Notes: generated by a model from the letters alone, not told the origin. Positions 26,801-35,214 are shown, counted from the first letter of the stretch. The stretch is 64,000 nucleotides of DNA from Streptomyces sp. ISL-96 (GCF_018614035.1 NZ_JAGGPA010000036.1:1-64000); one strand, 5' to 3'. A program made the numbers and translations.

Positions 26801-27751
26801 CGTCAGCTTGTTCGCGCGGGCGCGGCGGACGATGTCCTCGTACGCCTGCCAGAACTCGAAGAAGTTGAGCGTCTCGGCCTTCTTGATGGCCGCGACGACG
26901 AGCTGGCGGTCACCGTTGGGCTTGACCAGGTCGATGGCCAGGCCCAGGTTGATGTGCGGGGGCTTGACCAGGGTCGGCTTGCCGTCCTTCTCCGCGAAGG
27001 AGTAGTTCATCGACGGCATGGCCTTGAGGGCCTGCACCATGGCGAACCCGATGAGGTGCGTGAAGGAGACCTTCCCGCCCCGGGCGCGCTTGAGGTGGTT
27101 GTTGATGACGATGCGGTTGTCGAACAGCAGCTTCACCGGCACGGCGCGCACGGACGTGGCCGTGGGCAGTTCGAGTGAGGCGTTCATGTTCTTGGCGACG
27201 GCCGCGGACGGGCCGCGCAGCGTCACGTACTCGGGGCCCTCGGGGGCTTCGGTGGCGGGCTGGGCCTTGGGCTCGGTCTTCGCCTTCGCGCCGGCCTGCT
27301 GTGCGGCGGCCGGTGCGGGGGCGGAGGCGGGCTTGGCGGCCGGAGCTGCCGGTGCGGCGGCCGGTGCGGCCGTCGCGGGGGCCGGGGCCTGGGCCGCGGG
27401 CGTTGCCGCAGCGGGTGCGGCAGGCGCGGCGGGGGCCGGCTGGTCGGCCGCGGGCGTCGCCGGGGTGGCGGGCGCGGCGGGGGCCGGAGTGGCCTGGGCC
27501 GGCTGTGCGCGGGCCTCGGTCACTTCTTCGGCTTCGGGGGTGGCGGACTTCTCCGCCGCCGGGGTGGAACCGGGCTTGTAGTCGGCGAAGAAGTCCCACC
27601 AGGCGCGGTCGACCGAATTCGGGTCCTGGAGGTACTGCTGGTAGATCTCGTCGACGAGCCACTCATTGGGACCAAAGGCAGCGGCAGGGTTCTTCCCTTG
27701 GCCGTCTTGGTCGGTCGAGACGCTCGGGCTACTGGGGGACTGAGACGACAC
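23873..27751 (-). CDS. kgd: multifunctional 2-oxoglutarate decarboxylase/dehydrogenase E1-E2 (Kgd type)
   Basis: A single-chain actinobacterial 2-oxoglutarate enzyme, 1292 residues, feeding succinyl-CoA or succinic semialdehyde into the TCA cycle. In order: a short N-terminal segment (NEWLVDEIYQQYLQD), a long Ala/Pro-rich linker, an E2-type acyltransferase domain with DHRVIQGA, and the thiamine-dependent E1 module with VLPVALHGDAAFAGQGVVAE and the C-terminal transketolase domain (LLLPHGYEGQGPDHSS). The start is the GTG at 27751 after GAAGAGGGCGG; a 76-codon upstream extension has no family-like sequence. There is no lipoyl domain, as in other Kgd/OdhA proteins. Confidence 0.96.
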   Translation of the reverse strand: MSSQSPSSPSVSTDQDGQGKNPAAAFGPNEWLVDEIYQQYLQDPNSVDRAWWDFFADYKPGSTPAAEKSATPEAEEVTEARAQPAQATPAPAAPATPATPAADQPAPAAPAAPAAATPAAQAPAPATAAPAAAPAAPAAKPASAPAPAAAQQAGAKAKTEPKAQPATEAPEGPEYVTLRGPSAAVAKNMNASLELPTATSVRAVPVKLLFDNRIVINNHLKRARGGKVSFTHLIGFAMVQALKAMPSMNYSFAEKDGKPTLVKPPHINLGLAIDLVKPNGDRQLVVAAIKKAETLNFFEFWQAYEDIVRRARANKLTMDDFTGVTASLTNPGGIGTVHSVPRLMPGQGLIMGVGAMDYPAEFQGTSQDTLNKLGISKVMTLTSTYDHRVIQGAASGEFLRILANMLLGESDFYDQIFEALRIPYEPVRWLKDIDVSHDDDVTKAARVFELIHSYRVRGHVMADTDPLEYKQRKHPDLDINEHGLTLWDLEREFAVGGFAGKSMMKLRDILGVLRDSYVRTVGVEFMHIQDPKQRKWIQDRVERPHAKPEREEQLRILRRLNAAEAFETFLQTKYVGQKRFSLEGGESVIPLLDAVIDSAAESRLDEVVIGMAHRGRLNVLANIVGKSYAQIFREFEGNLDPKSMHGSGDVKYHLGAEGTFTGLDGEQIKVSLVANPSHLEAVDPVLEGVARAKQDVINKGGTDFTVLPVALHGDAAFAGQGVVAETLNMSQLRGYRTGGTVHIVINNQVGFTAAPESSRSSMYATDVARMIEAPIFHVNGDDPEAVVRVARLAFEFRQSFNKDVVIDLICYRRRGHNEGDNPQFTNPQMVTLIDKKRSVRKLYTESLIGRGDITLEEAEQALQDFQGQLEKVFAEVREATSAPAPAHIPEVQAEFPVAIETAVSQEVVKRIAESQVNIPDRITVHPRLMPQMQRRAASVEDGTIDWGMGETLAIGSLLMEGVPVRLSGQDTRRGTFGQRHAVLVDQNTGEDYTPLQYLSEDQARFNVYDSLLSEYACMGFEYGYSLARPESLVMWEAQFGDFVNGAQTVVDEFISSAEQKWGQTSGVTLLLPHGYEGQGPDHSSARPERFLQMCAQDNMTVAMPTLPSNYFHLLRWQVHNPHHKPLIVFTPKSMLRLKAASSKAEEFTTGGFRPVIGDTTVDPAAVRKVVFCAGKVYYDLAAERQKRGNTDTAIIRLERLYPLPGKELQQEIAKYPNAEKYLWTQEEPANQGAWPFIALNLIDHLDLAVGADIPHGERLRRISRPHGSSPAVGSAKRHQAEQQQLLNEVFEA

Positions 27752-28020
27752 GGCGTTAACCGCCCTCTTCCGCTTCGCAAGGTGATGGACAGCGGAAATA
27801 AAGGCTACGCCTCCCCGGCCGGGAGGTGCAGGCCGGGCGGGCCTTCCGTCGCGTAAGTCACATCGGAGTGCTGGTTTCGTCGCGCGAAATGGCGGGAAAC
27901 AAGCGTGGTTCCGGTGTGGTCCGCTGTGGTCCGGGTAGGACGGACCGTGGTTACGGCCCACTTTGGGCCGCACCCCCAATGGATGACACGCAGAACGTGT
28001 GCTTCCGGTTCGACCCTACG

Positions 28021-29097
28021 TCAACCAGTCGGCCGGGGGGTTCCCGGAAGAGTGACCCGGATCCGGCAGCCACGTGCGGATTCAGCCACTCCGATCCGCC
28101 CGCCGTGCAGATCCACCGCCCAGCGCGCGATCGCGAGCCCCAGGCCCGTACCGCCGTCGCTGCCCGGCCCGTGCGGCGCCGGCAGGCTGCCGCGGTTGAA
28201 ACGCTCGAAGACCCGGTGCCACTCGGACTCCGGTATCCCCGGCCCCTCGTCCAGGATCTCCAGGTCCAGGCTCTCGGGCTGCGTACCGCGCCGGGCACGC
28301 ACAGTGACGCGGCCGTGCGGCGGGCTGTGCTTGACCGCGTTGTCGAGGAGATTGGCGACGACCTGGTGCAGCCGCTCGATGTCCGCGTGCGCGGTCAGCT
28401 CGGGCGGCGAGACATCGAGGTGCAGATGCACATCGGTACGCGTATGACTGCCGGACCCGGACGCGAGGGAGCGCTGCGAGGCGATCACATTCGCCTCCTT
28501 GAGCACGCCGGAGAGGTACGGCCAGACCTCGAAGCGGTGGGCCTTGAGCGGTACGACGCCGTTGTCGAGGCGGGACAGGTCGAGCAGCGTCTCGACGAGC
28601 CTGCCGAGCCGCTCGGTCTGTTTCAGCGCCGTACGCATCGTCTCGGGATCCGCGGCGGACACCCCGTCCACGACGTTCTCCAGCACGGCTCGCAGCCCCG
28701 CGATGGGCGTTCTGAGCTCGTGCGAGACATTGGCGACCAACTCCTTGCGGTGCCGGTCCACGGCCTCCAGATCGTCCGCCATGCGGTTGATCGTGGCGGC
28801 GAGATCGCCGAGCTCGTCCCGGCGGCCCGCGCCGCGCACCCGCCGGGTGTAGTCACCGTGCGCGATGGACTTGGCCACCGTCGTCATCTCGTCGAGAGGT
28901 GACGTCAGGCTGTGGGCGACGAACTGGGTGATCAGCATCGACGCGATGACGGAGAAGACCGTGATGAAGCGCAGCTCGGTCTTGGTGCGCAGCGCGACGA
29001 GGATGAGCCCGGTGGTGATGAAGACCGAGACGACGACGAGTGTGCCGAGCTTGGTCTTGATCGAGAAGGGACGCAGCCCGTTCCCCTGGCGCGTCAT
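28021..29097 (-). CDS. sensor histidine kinase
   Basis: A 358-residue membrane histidine kinase with two closely spaced transmembrane segments near the N-terminus (about residues 19-35 and 40-57) and only a minimal extracytoplasmic loop, which suggests sensing in the membrane. A HAMP region (SPLDEMTTVAKSIAHGDYTRRV) leads to the dimerisation domain with the phospho-acceptor His in LVANVSHELRTP. The ATPase domain follows with LLDNAVKHSPP, LDEGPGIP and GGTGLGLAIARW. It overlaps the response regulator by ATGA. The start was taken at the overlapping ATG rather than the long upstream in-frame extension. Confidence 0.93.
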   Translation of the reverse strand: MTRQGNGLRPFSIKTKLGTLVVVSVFITTGLILVALRTKTELRFITVFSVIASMLITQFVAHSLTSPLDEMTTVAKSIAHGDYTRRVRGAGRRDELGDLAATINRMADDLEAVDRHRKELVANVSHELRTPIAGLRAVLENVVDGVSAADPETMRTALKQTERLGRLVETLLDLSRLDNGVVPLKAHRFEVWPYLSGVLKEANVIASQRSLASGSGSHTRTDVHLHLDVSPPELTAHADIERLHQVVANLLDNAVKHSPPHGRVTVRARRGTQPESLDLEILDEGPGIPESEWHRVFERFNRGSLPAPHGPGSDGGTGLGLAIARWAVDLHGGRIGVAESARGCRIRVTLPGTPRPTG

Positions 29098-29834
29098 GCC
29101 GGCGGGGTCTCCAGTGCGTACCCCACACCATGAACCGTGCGGATGCGCTCCGCGCCGATCTTCCGCCGCAGCGCCTTGATGTGGCTGTCGACGGTCCTGG
29201 TGCCCGACGCGTCCGCCCAGTCCCACACCTCGGCGAGCAGCTGCTCGCGCGAGAGCACGGCGCGCGGCGTGTTCGCCAGGCACACCAGCAGGTCGAACTC
29301 GGTGGGAGTCAGGTGTACGTCCTCGCCGCGCACCCGTACGCGGCGCTGCGCGTGGTCGATCTCCAGCTCGCCGAGGCGCAGGATGCCGCTGCGGGGCGTA
29401 GAGGCGGCGAGCGTCGCCCGCTCCACCCGTCGCAGCAGGACATGCACGCGGGCCGCGAGCTCGCGCATGGAGAACGGTTTGGTCATGTAGTCGTCGGCGC
29501 CGACCCCGAGCCCGACCAGCATGTCGGTCTCGTCGTCGCGCGCTGTCAGCATCAGTACCGGCACGGGCCGCTGCGCCTGGACGCGGCGGCAGACCTCAAG
29601 TCCGTCGAAGCCCGGCAGCATGATGTCGAGAACCATCAGGTCGGGCTGCCACGCCTCGGCGGCGTCCACCGCGGCGGGTCCGTCGACGGCCGTCTGCACC
29701 TGAAAGCCCTCGGCGCGGAGTCGCGCGGCAATGGCGTCGACGATGGTCGCGTCGTCCTCGACGACCAGCACCCGGCGCTGGGCGCCCGGAGTGGCCGCGA
29801 GGCCGTTGTGGCTGGTGTGTGTCTGCTGCTCCAT
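29094..29834 (-). CDS. OmpR-family response regulator
   Basis: A 246-residue regulator. The receiver domain has the phospho-acceptor Asp in DLMVLDIMLPGFDGL, the acidic pair in VLVVEDDATIV, and the Lys in DYMTKPFSMREL. A winged-helix DNA-binding domain follows, with VHLTPTEFDLLVCLANTP and SREQLLAEVWDW and the recognition segment TRTVDSHIKALRRK. It is the first gene of the regulator-kinase pair and overlaps it by four bases. Signal and targets are not visible in the sequence. Confidence 0.94.
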   Translation of the reverse strand: MEQQTHTSHNGLAATPGAQRRVLVVEDDATIVDAIAARLRAEGFQVQTAVDGPAAVDAAEAWQPDLMVLDIMLPGFDGLEVCRRVQAQRPVPVLMLTARDDETDMLVGLGVGADDYMTKPFSMRELAARVHVLLRRVERATLAASTPRSGILRLGELEIDHAQRRVRVRGEDVHLTPTEFDLLVCLANTPRAVLSREQLLAEVWDWADASGTRTVDSHIKALRRKIGAERIRTVHGVGYALETPPA

Positions 29835-29906
29835 TGCCCCGCCCCTGGGAGTTCTCTGCTATCCCACGTGTAGGGCAGCAGCGTAGATGCACGGACAGCG
29901 TCCCGG

Positions 29907-30665
29907 CTACGCAGGGCGAACCCCGAGATGGACCACGTCAGGAACGCCCCGGGACACTTGGATCTCTTCCGTCCTAACCAAGTTGAATCCGGCATTCCGC
30001 AACGCATCCTCGAATGCGCGGGATGGTTTGGCCGACCAGACGGCGAGGATTCCCCCTGGTCTCAGCCGTCTCATGCACCCCGCGAGCCCCTGCGGGGAGT
30101 AGAGATTGGCGTTGTCGTCGGTCACGGTCCAGTCGGGCCCGTTGTCGATGTCGAGACACAGCGCGTCGTACCTGTCCTGGTACGTACCAACGCCACCGAT
30201 CCGGTTTTCGCAAACGTAATCCACCAGATCGGTGTGAATGATCTCGCATCGTGGATCGGCGAGCGCGTCGCCCGAGATCCGTGCCAGTGGTCCCTCGCGG
30301 TGCCAGTCGATAATCGCCTGCTCACGCTCGATAACCGTGATCCGCCCCCAGCGGTCCTGCGCGGCGGCGCGGGCGAGCGAGAAGCCGACACCGAGGCCGC
30401 CGATGAGGAGGGCGGGGCGCTCGGGCTCGGGGGCGGGGGATGGGCGGCCGGGCTCGGGGGCGGGGAGCGCGTCGAGGGCGTCGAGGGCGGCGTCGATGAG
30501 GAGGCGCTCGGAGCGGCCGTCGGAGGTGTCCATCAGGAAGCAGCCGTTGGCGATGATCTCGAAGTGCGCCCCGCGCTCCCGCAGAACGACTTCACCGTAC
30601 GGACCGTCGCGCCGATCGATGGTGGTGGCGGTGGCGGTGGCGTACGGAGAGGGAGCGGTGGCCAT
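29907..30665 (-). CDS. spermidine-synthase-fold methyltransferase-like protein
   Basis: A 252-residue Rossmann protein of the spermine/spermidine synthase superfamily. The nucleotide-site motif is LLIGGLGVGFSLARA, followed by the acidic strand TVIEREQAIIDWH, and the DNGPDW segment replaces the catalytic Asp region. Short stand-alone members such as this often have no proven polyamine activity. The ATG at 30665 follows AGGAGG. A Thr/Ala-rich N-terminus and an internal PEPGRPSPAPEPERP linker are strain-variable. It lies upstream of the response regulator, in the same direction, 72 bp away. Confidence 0.83.
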   Translation of the reverse strand: MATAPSPYATATATTIDRRDGPYGEVVLRERGAHFEIIANGCFLMDTSDGRSERLLIDAALDALDALPAPEPGRPSPAPEPERPALLIGGLGVGFSLARAAAQDRWGRITVIEREQAIIDWHREGPLARISGDALADPRCEIIHTDLVDYVCENRIGGVGTYQDRYDALCLDIDNGPDWTVTDDNANLYSPQGLAGCMRRLRPGGILAVWSAKPSRAFEDALRNAGFNLVRTEEIQVSRGVPDVVHLGVRPA

Positions 30666-31427
30666 GGGGGGAACCTCCTGGGGGCGGTTCGGTGCTTCCT
30701 TCGGTCGTCGGGGGCCATCCTGGCGTCGCGACGACGGCGTGAACAAACCATTTCGGCCAGGGGACCCGGACGGATTACGGGGACGGCGGAGGCGGGCGAG
30801 GCGGCACACGGTCGGGTCAAGGGCCACGTACCCACGTACCGGCCGGCCGTGCGGGCCAGAATCCACGACGGCATCGACGCGGCGGACTACGTCACCGATC
30901 AAGGTCCTGCGCCGGATGATGCGCAACGTGGGGGTGCGGGAAGGGCGGAGTGAGTGAGGGCGGGGTCGGCGTGAAGGGGCTTCGTGTGCCCCGGGGCGTT
31001 GATCGCGTCTGCGATGGGGGCCGCCACTCGTAAGTGTCGCGTCGGAGGCCCGCCGGTAAAGGGCGCTCCTGCGTCGCGTCGCCTGCGGCGATTGCGCTGC
31101 GCTTCACCCTTGACAGTGAGGATGTGGGTGGCACTGCTTGGGTGGTCTGACCCGACCCTTGACAGTGGCACCATCACCGGCTCCCGGAACTCTGCGTCCA
31201 CCCTCCTCCAAGGGCGAGGGGGAGGTAGCAAGAGGAGGAGGAGAGATCGATCGTTGCGCCCGTCGCCAGCCAGGCCGCCAATACCGTCTCGTACTCGCTG
31301 CGCGCGCCGCGCGCACCGCCATGCCCCCTGACATGCTCCAGTGCAGCACTCTGCGCCGAGGTGAGGTCGAAGGGGTTCATCGCCCGTGCCCCGGGTGAAG
31401 TTCGCCGTCATGGGAGGCCCGTCCTCA
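30666..31427. other. gene-poor stretch upstream of lon
   Basis: About 760 bp in which I see no convincing gene. Several overlapping open frames exist on both strands but none has recognisable domains. CCCTTGACAGTG occurs twice (31107-31118 and 31156-31167, 49 bp apart). A short leftward frame of 68 codons (31174-31380) starts with MNPFDLTSAQSAALEHV and could be a small peptide; support is weak. Confidence 0.4.
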
Positions 31428-31803
31428 CTCCGGTCAGCCGAGTAAGTTACGCCGACCAGTGGGGCGTACACCTGCCATCCCAGCGACTCGTACAGTCCCC
31501 GCCCCTCCGTCGTCGCGACCAGGATCCCGACCGTGGGGCCCTGTTCGTACGCCGCGCCCTGGAGGGGGTACGCATTACCAGCGCGCCCAGGCCGTTGCGT
31601 CGGTGTGTGGGGTCCGTCTCCACCTGGTCGCCGTCGGGAGCGAGCACCAGGACGCGGGTTACGCCGCCGCGCTGCCAGGGCTTGACTGTGTAGCCCTCCG
31701 GGCCGAGCCGCGGCGCGACGGTCGCCGCGTCGGCGGCCGCTGCTCGGGACCCCAAACGGCTCCAACCCCTGATCGCTGACAGCGAACGCCCGCCCGGGAA
31801 CAT
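31428..31803 (-). pseudogene. GNAT acetyltransferase remnant with frameshift
   Basis: The upstream frame contains the GNAT acetyl-CoA loop signature VETDPTHRRNGLGALVMR. The continuation, QGAAYEQGPTVGILVATTEG then RGLYESLGWQVYAPLVGVTY, is in another frame. The two join across a run of five G on the + strand at 31564-31568; three bases there would restore one frame. The N-terminal half of a normal GNAT domain is also missing. It is therefore a truncated, frameshifted remnant, although a homopolymer sequencing error could explain the shift alone. Confidence 0.72.
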
Positions 31804-31819
31804 TCCGTCGCACCCAAGC

Positions 31820-31840
31820 ATTGAGTCGGCATAGCTCAAG
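31820..31840 (+). promoter_or_regulatory. HspR-binding HAIR box of lon
   Basis: The sequence is ATTGAGT-N7-GCTCAAG, close to the HAIR consensus CTTGAGT-N7-ACTCAAG recognised by the heat-shock repressor HspR. It ends 21 bp before the lon start codon, in promoter position. Streptomyces lon is known to be under HspR control, so the assignment is strong. Confidence 0.85.
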
Positions 31841-31861
31841 TTCACTGCCGAAGGGGAGATC

Positions 31862-34309
31862 ATGGCATCGACGTCCAACCCGCTCACCCTGCCCGTGCTG
31901 CCGCTCGATGACGAGGTCGTGCTGCCGGGAATGGTGGTGCCCCTGGACCTGTCCGATACCGACGTACGCGCCGCGGTGGAGGCCGCCCAGGCTGCCGCCC
32001 GTTCCAGCGACAACAACGGCAGCGGCAGCAGCAACAGCAACAGCGGCAGCAGTGGCAACAAGCCGCAGGTGCTTCTCGTTCCGCGTATCGACGGTACGTA
32101 CGCCGCGACCGGCGTCCTGGGCACGGTCGAGCAGGTCGGGCGGCTCTCCGACGGTGACCCCGGCGCCCTGATCCGCGGCCGCAGCCGCGTCCAGATCGGC
32201 GCGGGGACCACCGGGCCCGGCGCCGCGCTCTGGATCGAAGGTACGGCTGTTGACGAGTCGGTGCCGGATCCGCTCCCCGGGGCCGTCGCCGAACTGGTCA
32301 AGGAGTACAAGGCCCTCGCCACCAGCTGGCTGAAGAAGCGCGGCGCCTGGCAGGTCGTCGACCGCGTCCAGCAGATCGACGACGTGTCCGCCCTCGCCGA
32401 CAACTCCGGCTACTCACCCTTCCTCACCACCGCCCAGAAGGTCGAGCTGCTCGAGACCGCCGACCCGGTGGTCCGCCTCAGGCTCGCCGTGAAGTGGCTC
32501 AGCGAGCACCTCGCCGAGCAGGACGTCGCCGAGTCCATCGCCAAGGACGTGCAGGAAGGCGTCGACAAGCAGCAGCGCGAGTTCCTGCTGCGCCGCCAGC
32601 TCGACGCCGTCCGCAAGGAGCTGCGCGAGATCAACGGCAAGGACGGCGAGGAGGAGTCCGACGACTACCGGGCCCGTGTCGAGGCCGCCGACCTCCCCGA
32701 GAAGGTCCGCGAGGCCGCCCTCAAGGAGGTCGACAAGCTGGAGCGGTCGTCGGACCAGTCACCGGAAGGGTCGTGGATCCGTACCTGGCTCGACACCGTC
32801 CTCGAACTTCCCTGGACCGAGCGGACCGAGGACCAGTACGACATCCGCGGCGCCAAGGCGATCCTGGACGCCGAGCACGCCGGCCTGGACGACGTGAAGG
32901 AGCGCATCACCGAGTACCTCGCCGTGCGCAAGCGCCGGGCCGACCGCGGCCTCGGCGTCGTCGGCGGCCGTCGTGGCGGCGCGGTGCTGGCGCTCGTCGG
33001 GCCGCCCGGTGTCGGCAAGACGTCCCTCGGCGAGTCCGTCGCGCACGCGATGGGCCGCAAGTTCGTACGGGTCGCGCTCGGCGGCGTACGCGACGAGGCG
33101 GAGATCCGCGGACACCGTCGTACGTACGTCGGGGCTCTTCCGGGGCGGATCGTCCGCGCCATCAAGGAAGCCGGGTCGATGAACCCCGTCGTCCTCCTCG
33201 ACGAGATCGACAAGGTCGGCTCCGACTTCCGCGGCGACCCCGCCGCCGCGCTGCTCGAAGTCCTCGACCCCGCCCAGAACCACACCTTCCGCGACCACTA
33301 CCTGGAGGTCGAGCTCGACCTCTCGGACGTCGTCTTCCTCGCCACCGCCAACGTCCTGGAAGCCATCCCCGAGGCCCTGCTCGACCGCATGGAGCTGGTC
33401 ACGCTCGACGGCTACACCGAGGACGAGAAGGTCGTCATCGCCCGCGACCACCTGCTGCCGCGCCAGCTGGAGCGGTCCGGACTGGAGCCCGGCGAGGTGA
33501 CCCTCGACGAGTCCGCGCTGCGCAAGCTCGCGGGGGAGTACACCCGTGAGGCGGGCGTACGGAACCTGGAGCGGTCGGTGGCACGCCTCCTGCGCAAGGT
33601 GGCGGCCAAGCACGAGCTCGGCGAGCAGGAGCTCCCGCTCACGATCACGGACGGAGACCTACGTGCCCTGATCGGCCGGCCCCACCACGTCCCCGAGTCC
33701 GCCCAGGACCCGTCGGAGCGCCGTACGGCCGTTCCCGGCGTGGCCACGGGTCTCGCGGTCACGGGTGCGGGCGGCGACGTCCTCTTCGTCGAGGCCTCCC
33801 TCGCCGACGAGGAGACGGGTGGGGCGGGGCTGACCCTCACCGGCCAGCTCGGCGACGTCATGAAGGAGTCCGCCCAGATCGCGCTCTCCTTCCTCCGCTC
33901 GCACGGCGCGGAGCTGGAGCTGCCGGTTGCGGACCTGAAGGACCGGAGCGTACACATCCACTTCCCGGCGGGTGCGGTCCCGAAGGACGGGCCGAGCGCG
34001 GGCATCACCATGACGACGGCCCTCGCGTCGCTGCTGTCCGGGCGGCTGGTCCGTACGGACGTGGCCATGACGGGCGAGGTGTCCCTGACCGGACGCGTCC
34101 TGCCCATCGGCGGCCTGAAGCAGAAGCTGCTGGCGGCACACCGGGCGGGTACGACGACGGTCGTGATCCCGAAGCGGAACGAGGCCGACCTGGACGACGT
34201 ACCGGCCGAGATCCTCGACAAGCTGGAGATCCACCCGGTGACGGACGTCCGCCAGGTCCTCGAGATCGCGCTCGCTCCGTCGGAAGTCCGGGTGCCGGTG
34301 GCGGCGTGA
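31862..34309 (+). CDS. lon: ATP-dependent Lon protease
   Basis: An 815-residue LonA protease for misfolded and regulatory proteins. The N-terminal substrate domain starts PLTLPVLPLDDEVVLPGMVV. AAA+ motifs are Walker A GPPGVGKTS, Walker B PVVLLDEIDKVG and sensor LDRMELVTLDGY. The catalytic Ser is in PKDGPSAG and the Lys in GGLKQKLLAAHRAG. A Ser/Asn/Gly-rich insert at about residues 48-67, with repeated AGC/AAC codons, is unusual and looks like a strain-specific expansion in a surface loop. The ATG follows AAGGGGAGATC. A HAIR box lies just upstream. It stands alone, with its own terminator-like repeat downstream. Confidence 0.97.
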   Translation: MASTSNPLTLPVLPLDDEVVLPGMVVPLDLSDTDVRAAVEAAQAAARSSDNNGSGSSNSNSGSSGNKPQVLLVPRIDGTYAATGVLGTVEQVGRLSDGDPGALIRGRSRVQIGAGTTGPGAALWIEGTAVDESVPDPLPGAVAELVKEYKALATSWLKKRGAWQVVDRVQQIDDVSALADNSGYSPFLTTAQKVELLETADPVVRLRLAVKWLSEHLAEQDVAESIAKDVQEGVDKQQREFLLRRQLDAVRKELREINGKDGEEESDDYRARVEAADLPEKVREAALKEVDKLERSSDQSPEGSWIRTWLDTVLELPWTERTEDQYDIRGAKAILDAEHAGLDDVKERITEYLAVRKRRADRGLGVVGGRRGGAVLALVGPPGVGKTSLGESVAHAMGRKFVRVALGGVRDEAEIRGHRRTYVGALPGRIVRAIKEAGSMNPVVLLDEIDKVGSDFRGDPAAALLEVLDPAQNHTFRDHYLEVELDLSDVVFLATANVLEAIPEALLDRMELVTLDGYTEDEKVVIARDHLLPRQLERSGLEPGEVTLDESALRKLAGEYTREAGVRNLERSVARLLRKVAAKHELGEQELPLTITDGDLRALIGRPHHVPESAQDPSERRTAVPGVATGLAVTGAGGDVLFVEASLADEETGGAGLTLTGQLGDVMKESAQIALSFLRSHGAELELPVADLKDRSVHIHFPAGAVPKDGPSAGITMTTALASLLSGRLVRTDVAMTGEVSLTGRVLPIGGLKQKLLAAHRAGTTTVVIPKRNEADLDDVPAEILDKLEIHPVTDVRQVLEIALAPSEVRVPVAA

Positions 34310-34353
34310 CGGACGTCGCCGGTGGCCCGGCTGTGGCGGCCCCCTGCTCCTAT

Positions 34354-34382
34354 CGGCCGAGTCTCAGTCCGAGTCTCGGCCG
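34354..34382 (+). terminator. hairpin after lon
   Basis: Arms CGGCCGAG and CTCGGCCG flank a 13-base loop that repeats GAGTC. It begins 45 bp past the lon stop codon. The stem is short, so the terminator call is moderate. Confidence 0.5.
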
Positions 34383-34460
34383 TGCGGACGGGGGGCTTCC
34401 GCGCGAAAGGGCAAGTAATCGGATACAACGGAGGTAGGTCGCGGCGCGAACGGCGGGCGA

Positions 34461-34550
34461 AGGCGACAGCGACACCCAAAAGGCGACACGCAACCAGGCG
34501 ACACGCGACACGCGACAGGCGACACGCAACCGGTGAGGGCGACAGCGAGG
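34461..34550. repeat. degenerate GCGACACGC repeat before a methyltransferase gene
   Basis: GCGACA is repeated about seven times in 90 bp, several times as GCGACACGC. It ends about 14 bp before the methyltransferase start. It looks like slipped-strand expansion; no coding frame in it is convincing. Confidence 0.65.
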
Positions 34551-34563
34551 GCTAGGTGGCGGC

Positions 34564-35106
34564 ATGAGCGTTCCTGAGCGGCTCACGGTGGCCGTCGGCC
34601 TTCTCGACCTACGTCCCGAAGACCGCGTACTGGAGATCGGCTGCGGGCGCGGTGTCGCCGCCGGGCTGATCCTGGAGCGTCTTCCGCGCGGCGAGTTCGT
34701 GGGGCTGGACCGCTCCGAGGTGGCTGTCGCGGCCGCGAGCGGGCGCAATGCCGAGGCCGTGTCGGCGGGCCGGGCCACGTTCGTCCACACCGCGCTCGCC
34801 GACGCGGACCCCGACGCGCTCGGCCGCTTCGACAAGATCCTCGCCGTCGATGTCAACGTCTTCTGGACCGGACCGGCCGCGCGCGAGCTGGAGGTCGTCA
34901 CCCGTCTGCTCCGCCCGTCGGGCAGCCTGGTGCTCTGTTACGTTCCGCCGGATCCGGATCCGGCGCAGGTCACCAAGGTGAAGGGTCTGCTGCTCACGCA
35001 CCTGAGCGACGCCGGGTTCATCGCCACCGCGACGACGCACGCGCTCGCGGACGGCGCGTCGATGCTGGCGGTGGTCGGGGCGGTCGCACAGCTGCCGGGG
35101 GGCTGA
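34564..35106 (+). CDS. class I SAM-dependent methyltransferase
   Basis: A 180-residue small methyltransferase. Motif I is DRVLEIGCGRGVAAGLI, followed by the acidic residue of strand 2 in EFVGLDRSEVAV and motif IV-like KILAVDVNVFWTG. There is no extra domain to suggest a substrate. The ATG follows a weak purine stretch (GGCTAGGTGGC). It lies between lon and a convergent lysozyme gene and seems to be a single-gene unit. Confidence 0.87.
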   Translation: MSVPERLTVAVGLLDLRPEDRVLEIGCGRGVAAGLILERLPRGEFVGLDRSEVAVAAASGRNAEAVSAGRATFVHTALADADPDALGRFDKILAVDVNVFWTGPAARELEVVTRLLRPSGSLVLCYVPPDPDPAQVTKVKGLLLTHLSDAGFIATATTHALADGASMLAVVGAVAQLPGG

Positions 35107-35112
35107 CGGCTC

Positions 35113-35181
35113 CGGTACCGGCCCCGCGTCGCGCCCGTACCGGCTCCGCGTCGGCGCCCGTACCGGCTCCGCGTCGGCGCC
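35113..35181. repeat. 23-bp tandem repeat
   Basis: Two perfect copies of a 23-bp unit beginning CGTACCGGCTCC lie at 35136-35158 and 35159-35181. A related copy precedes them from 35113 and a partial one follows. They fill the gap between the methyltransferase and the lysozyme gene. Confidence 0.75.
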
Positions 35182-35183
35182 CG

Positions 35184-35214
35184 CACCGGTCCCGCGGCGG
35201 CCCGCGGGACCGTG
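35184..35214. terminator. bidirectional terminator between methyltransferase and GH25
   Basis: GGTCCCGCGG (35188-35197) pairs perfectly with CCGCGGGACC (35202-35211) around a four-base loop, and flanking CAC/GTG bases extend it. It lies 13 bp from the GH25 stop codon, between converging genes. Confidence 0.75.

Noticed and set aside
24000..27200. Very long open frame on the + strand opposite kgd
   Set aside because: It is antisense to a clear kgd gene and has the Val/Leu/Gly/Asp-rich composition of a GC-driven shadow frame, with no domain.
31107..31167. Two TTGACA-containing repeats as a promoter pair
   Set aside because: No matching -10 boxes at proper spacing and no clear downstream gene.
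30899..31813. 304-codon leftward frame upstream of lon
   Set aside because: Only a short part resembles a GNAT domain and the rest is low-complexity; it is best explained as a decayed gene plus non-coding DNA.
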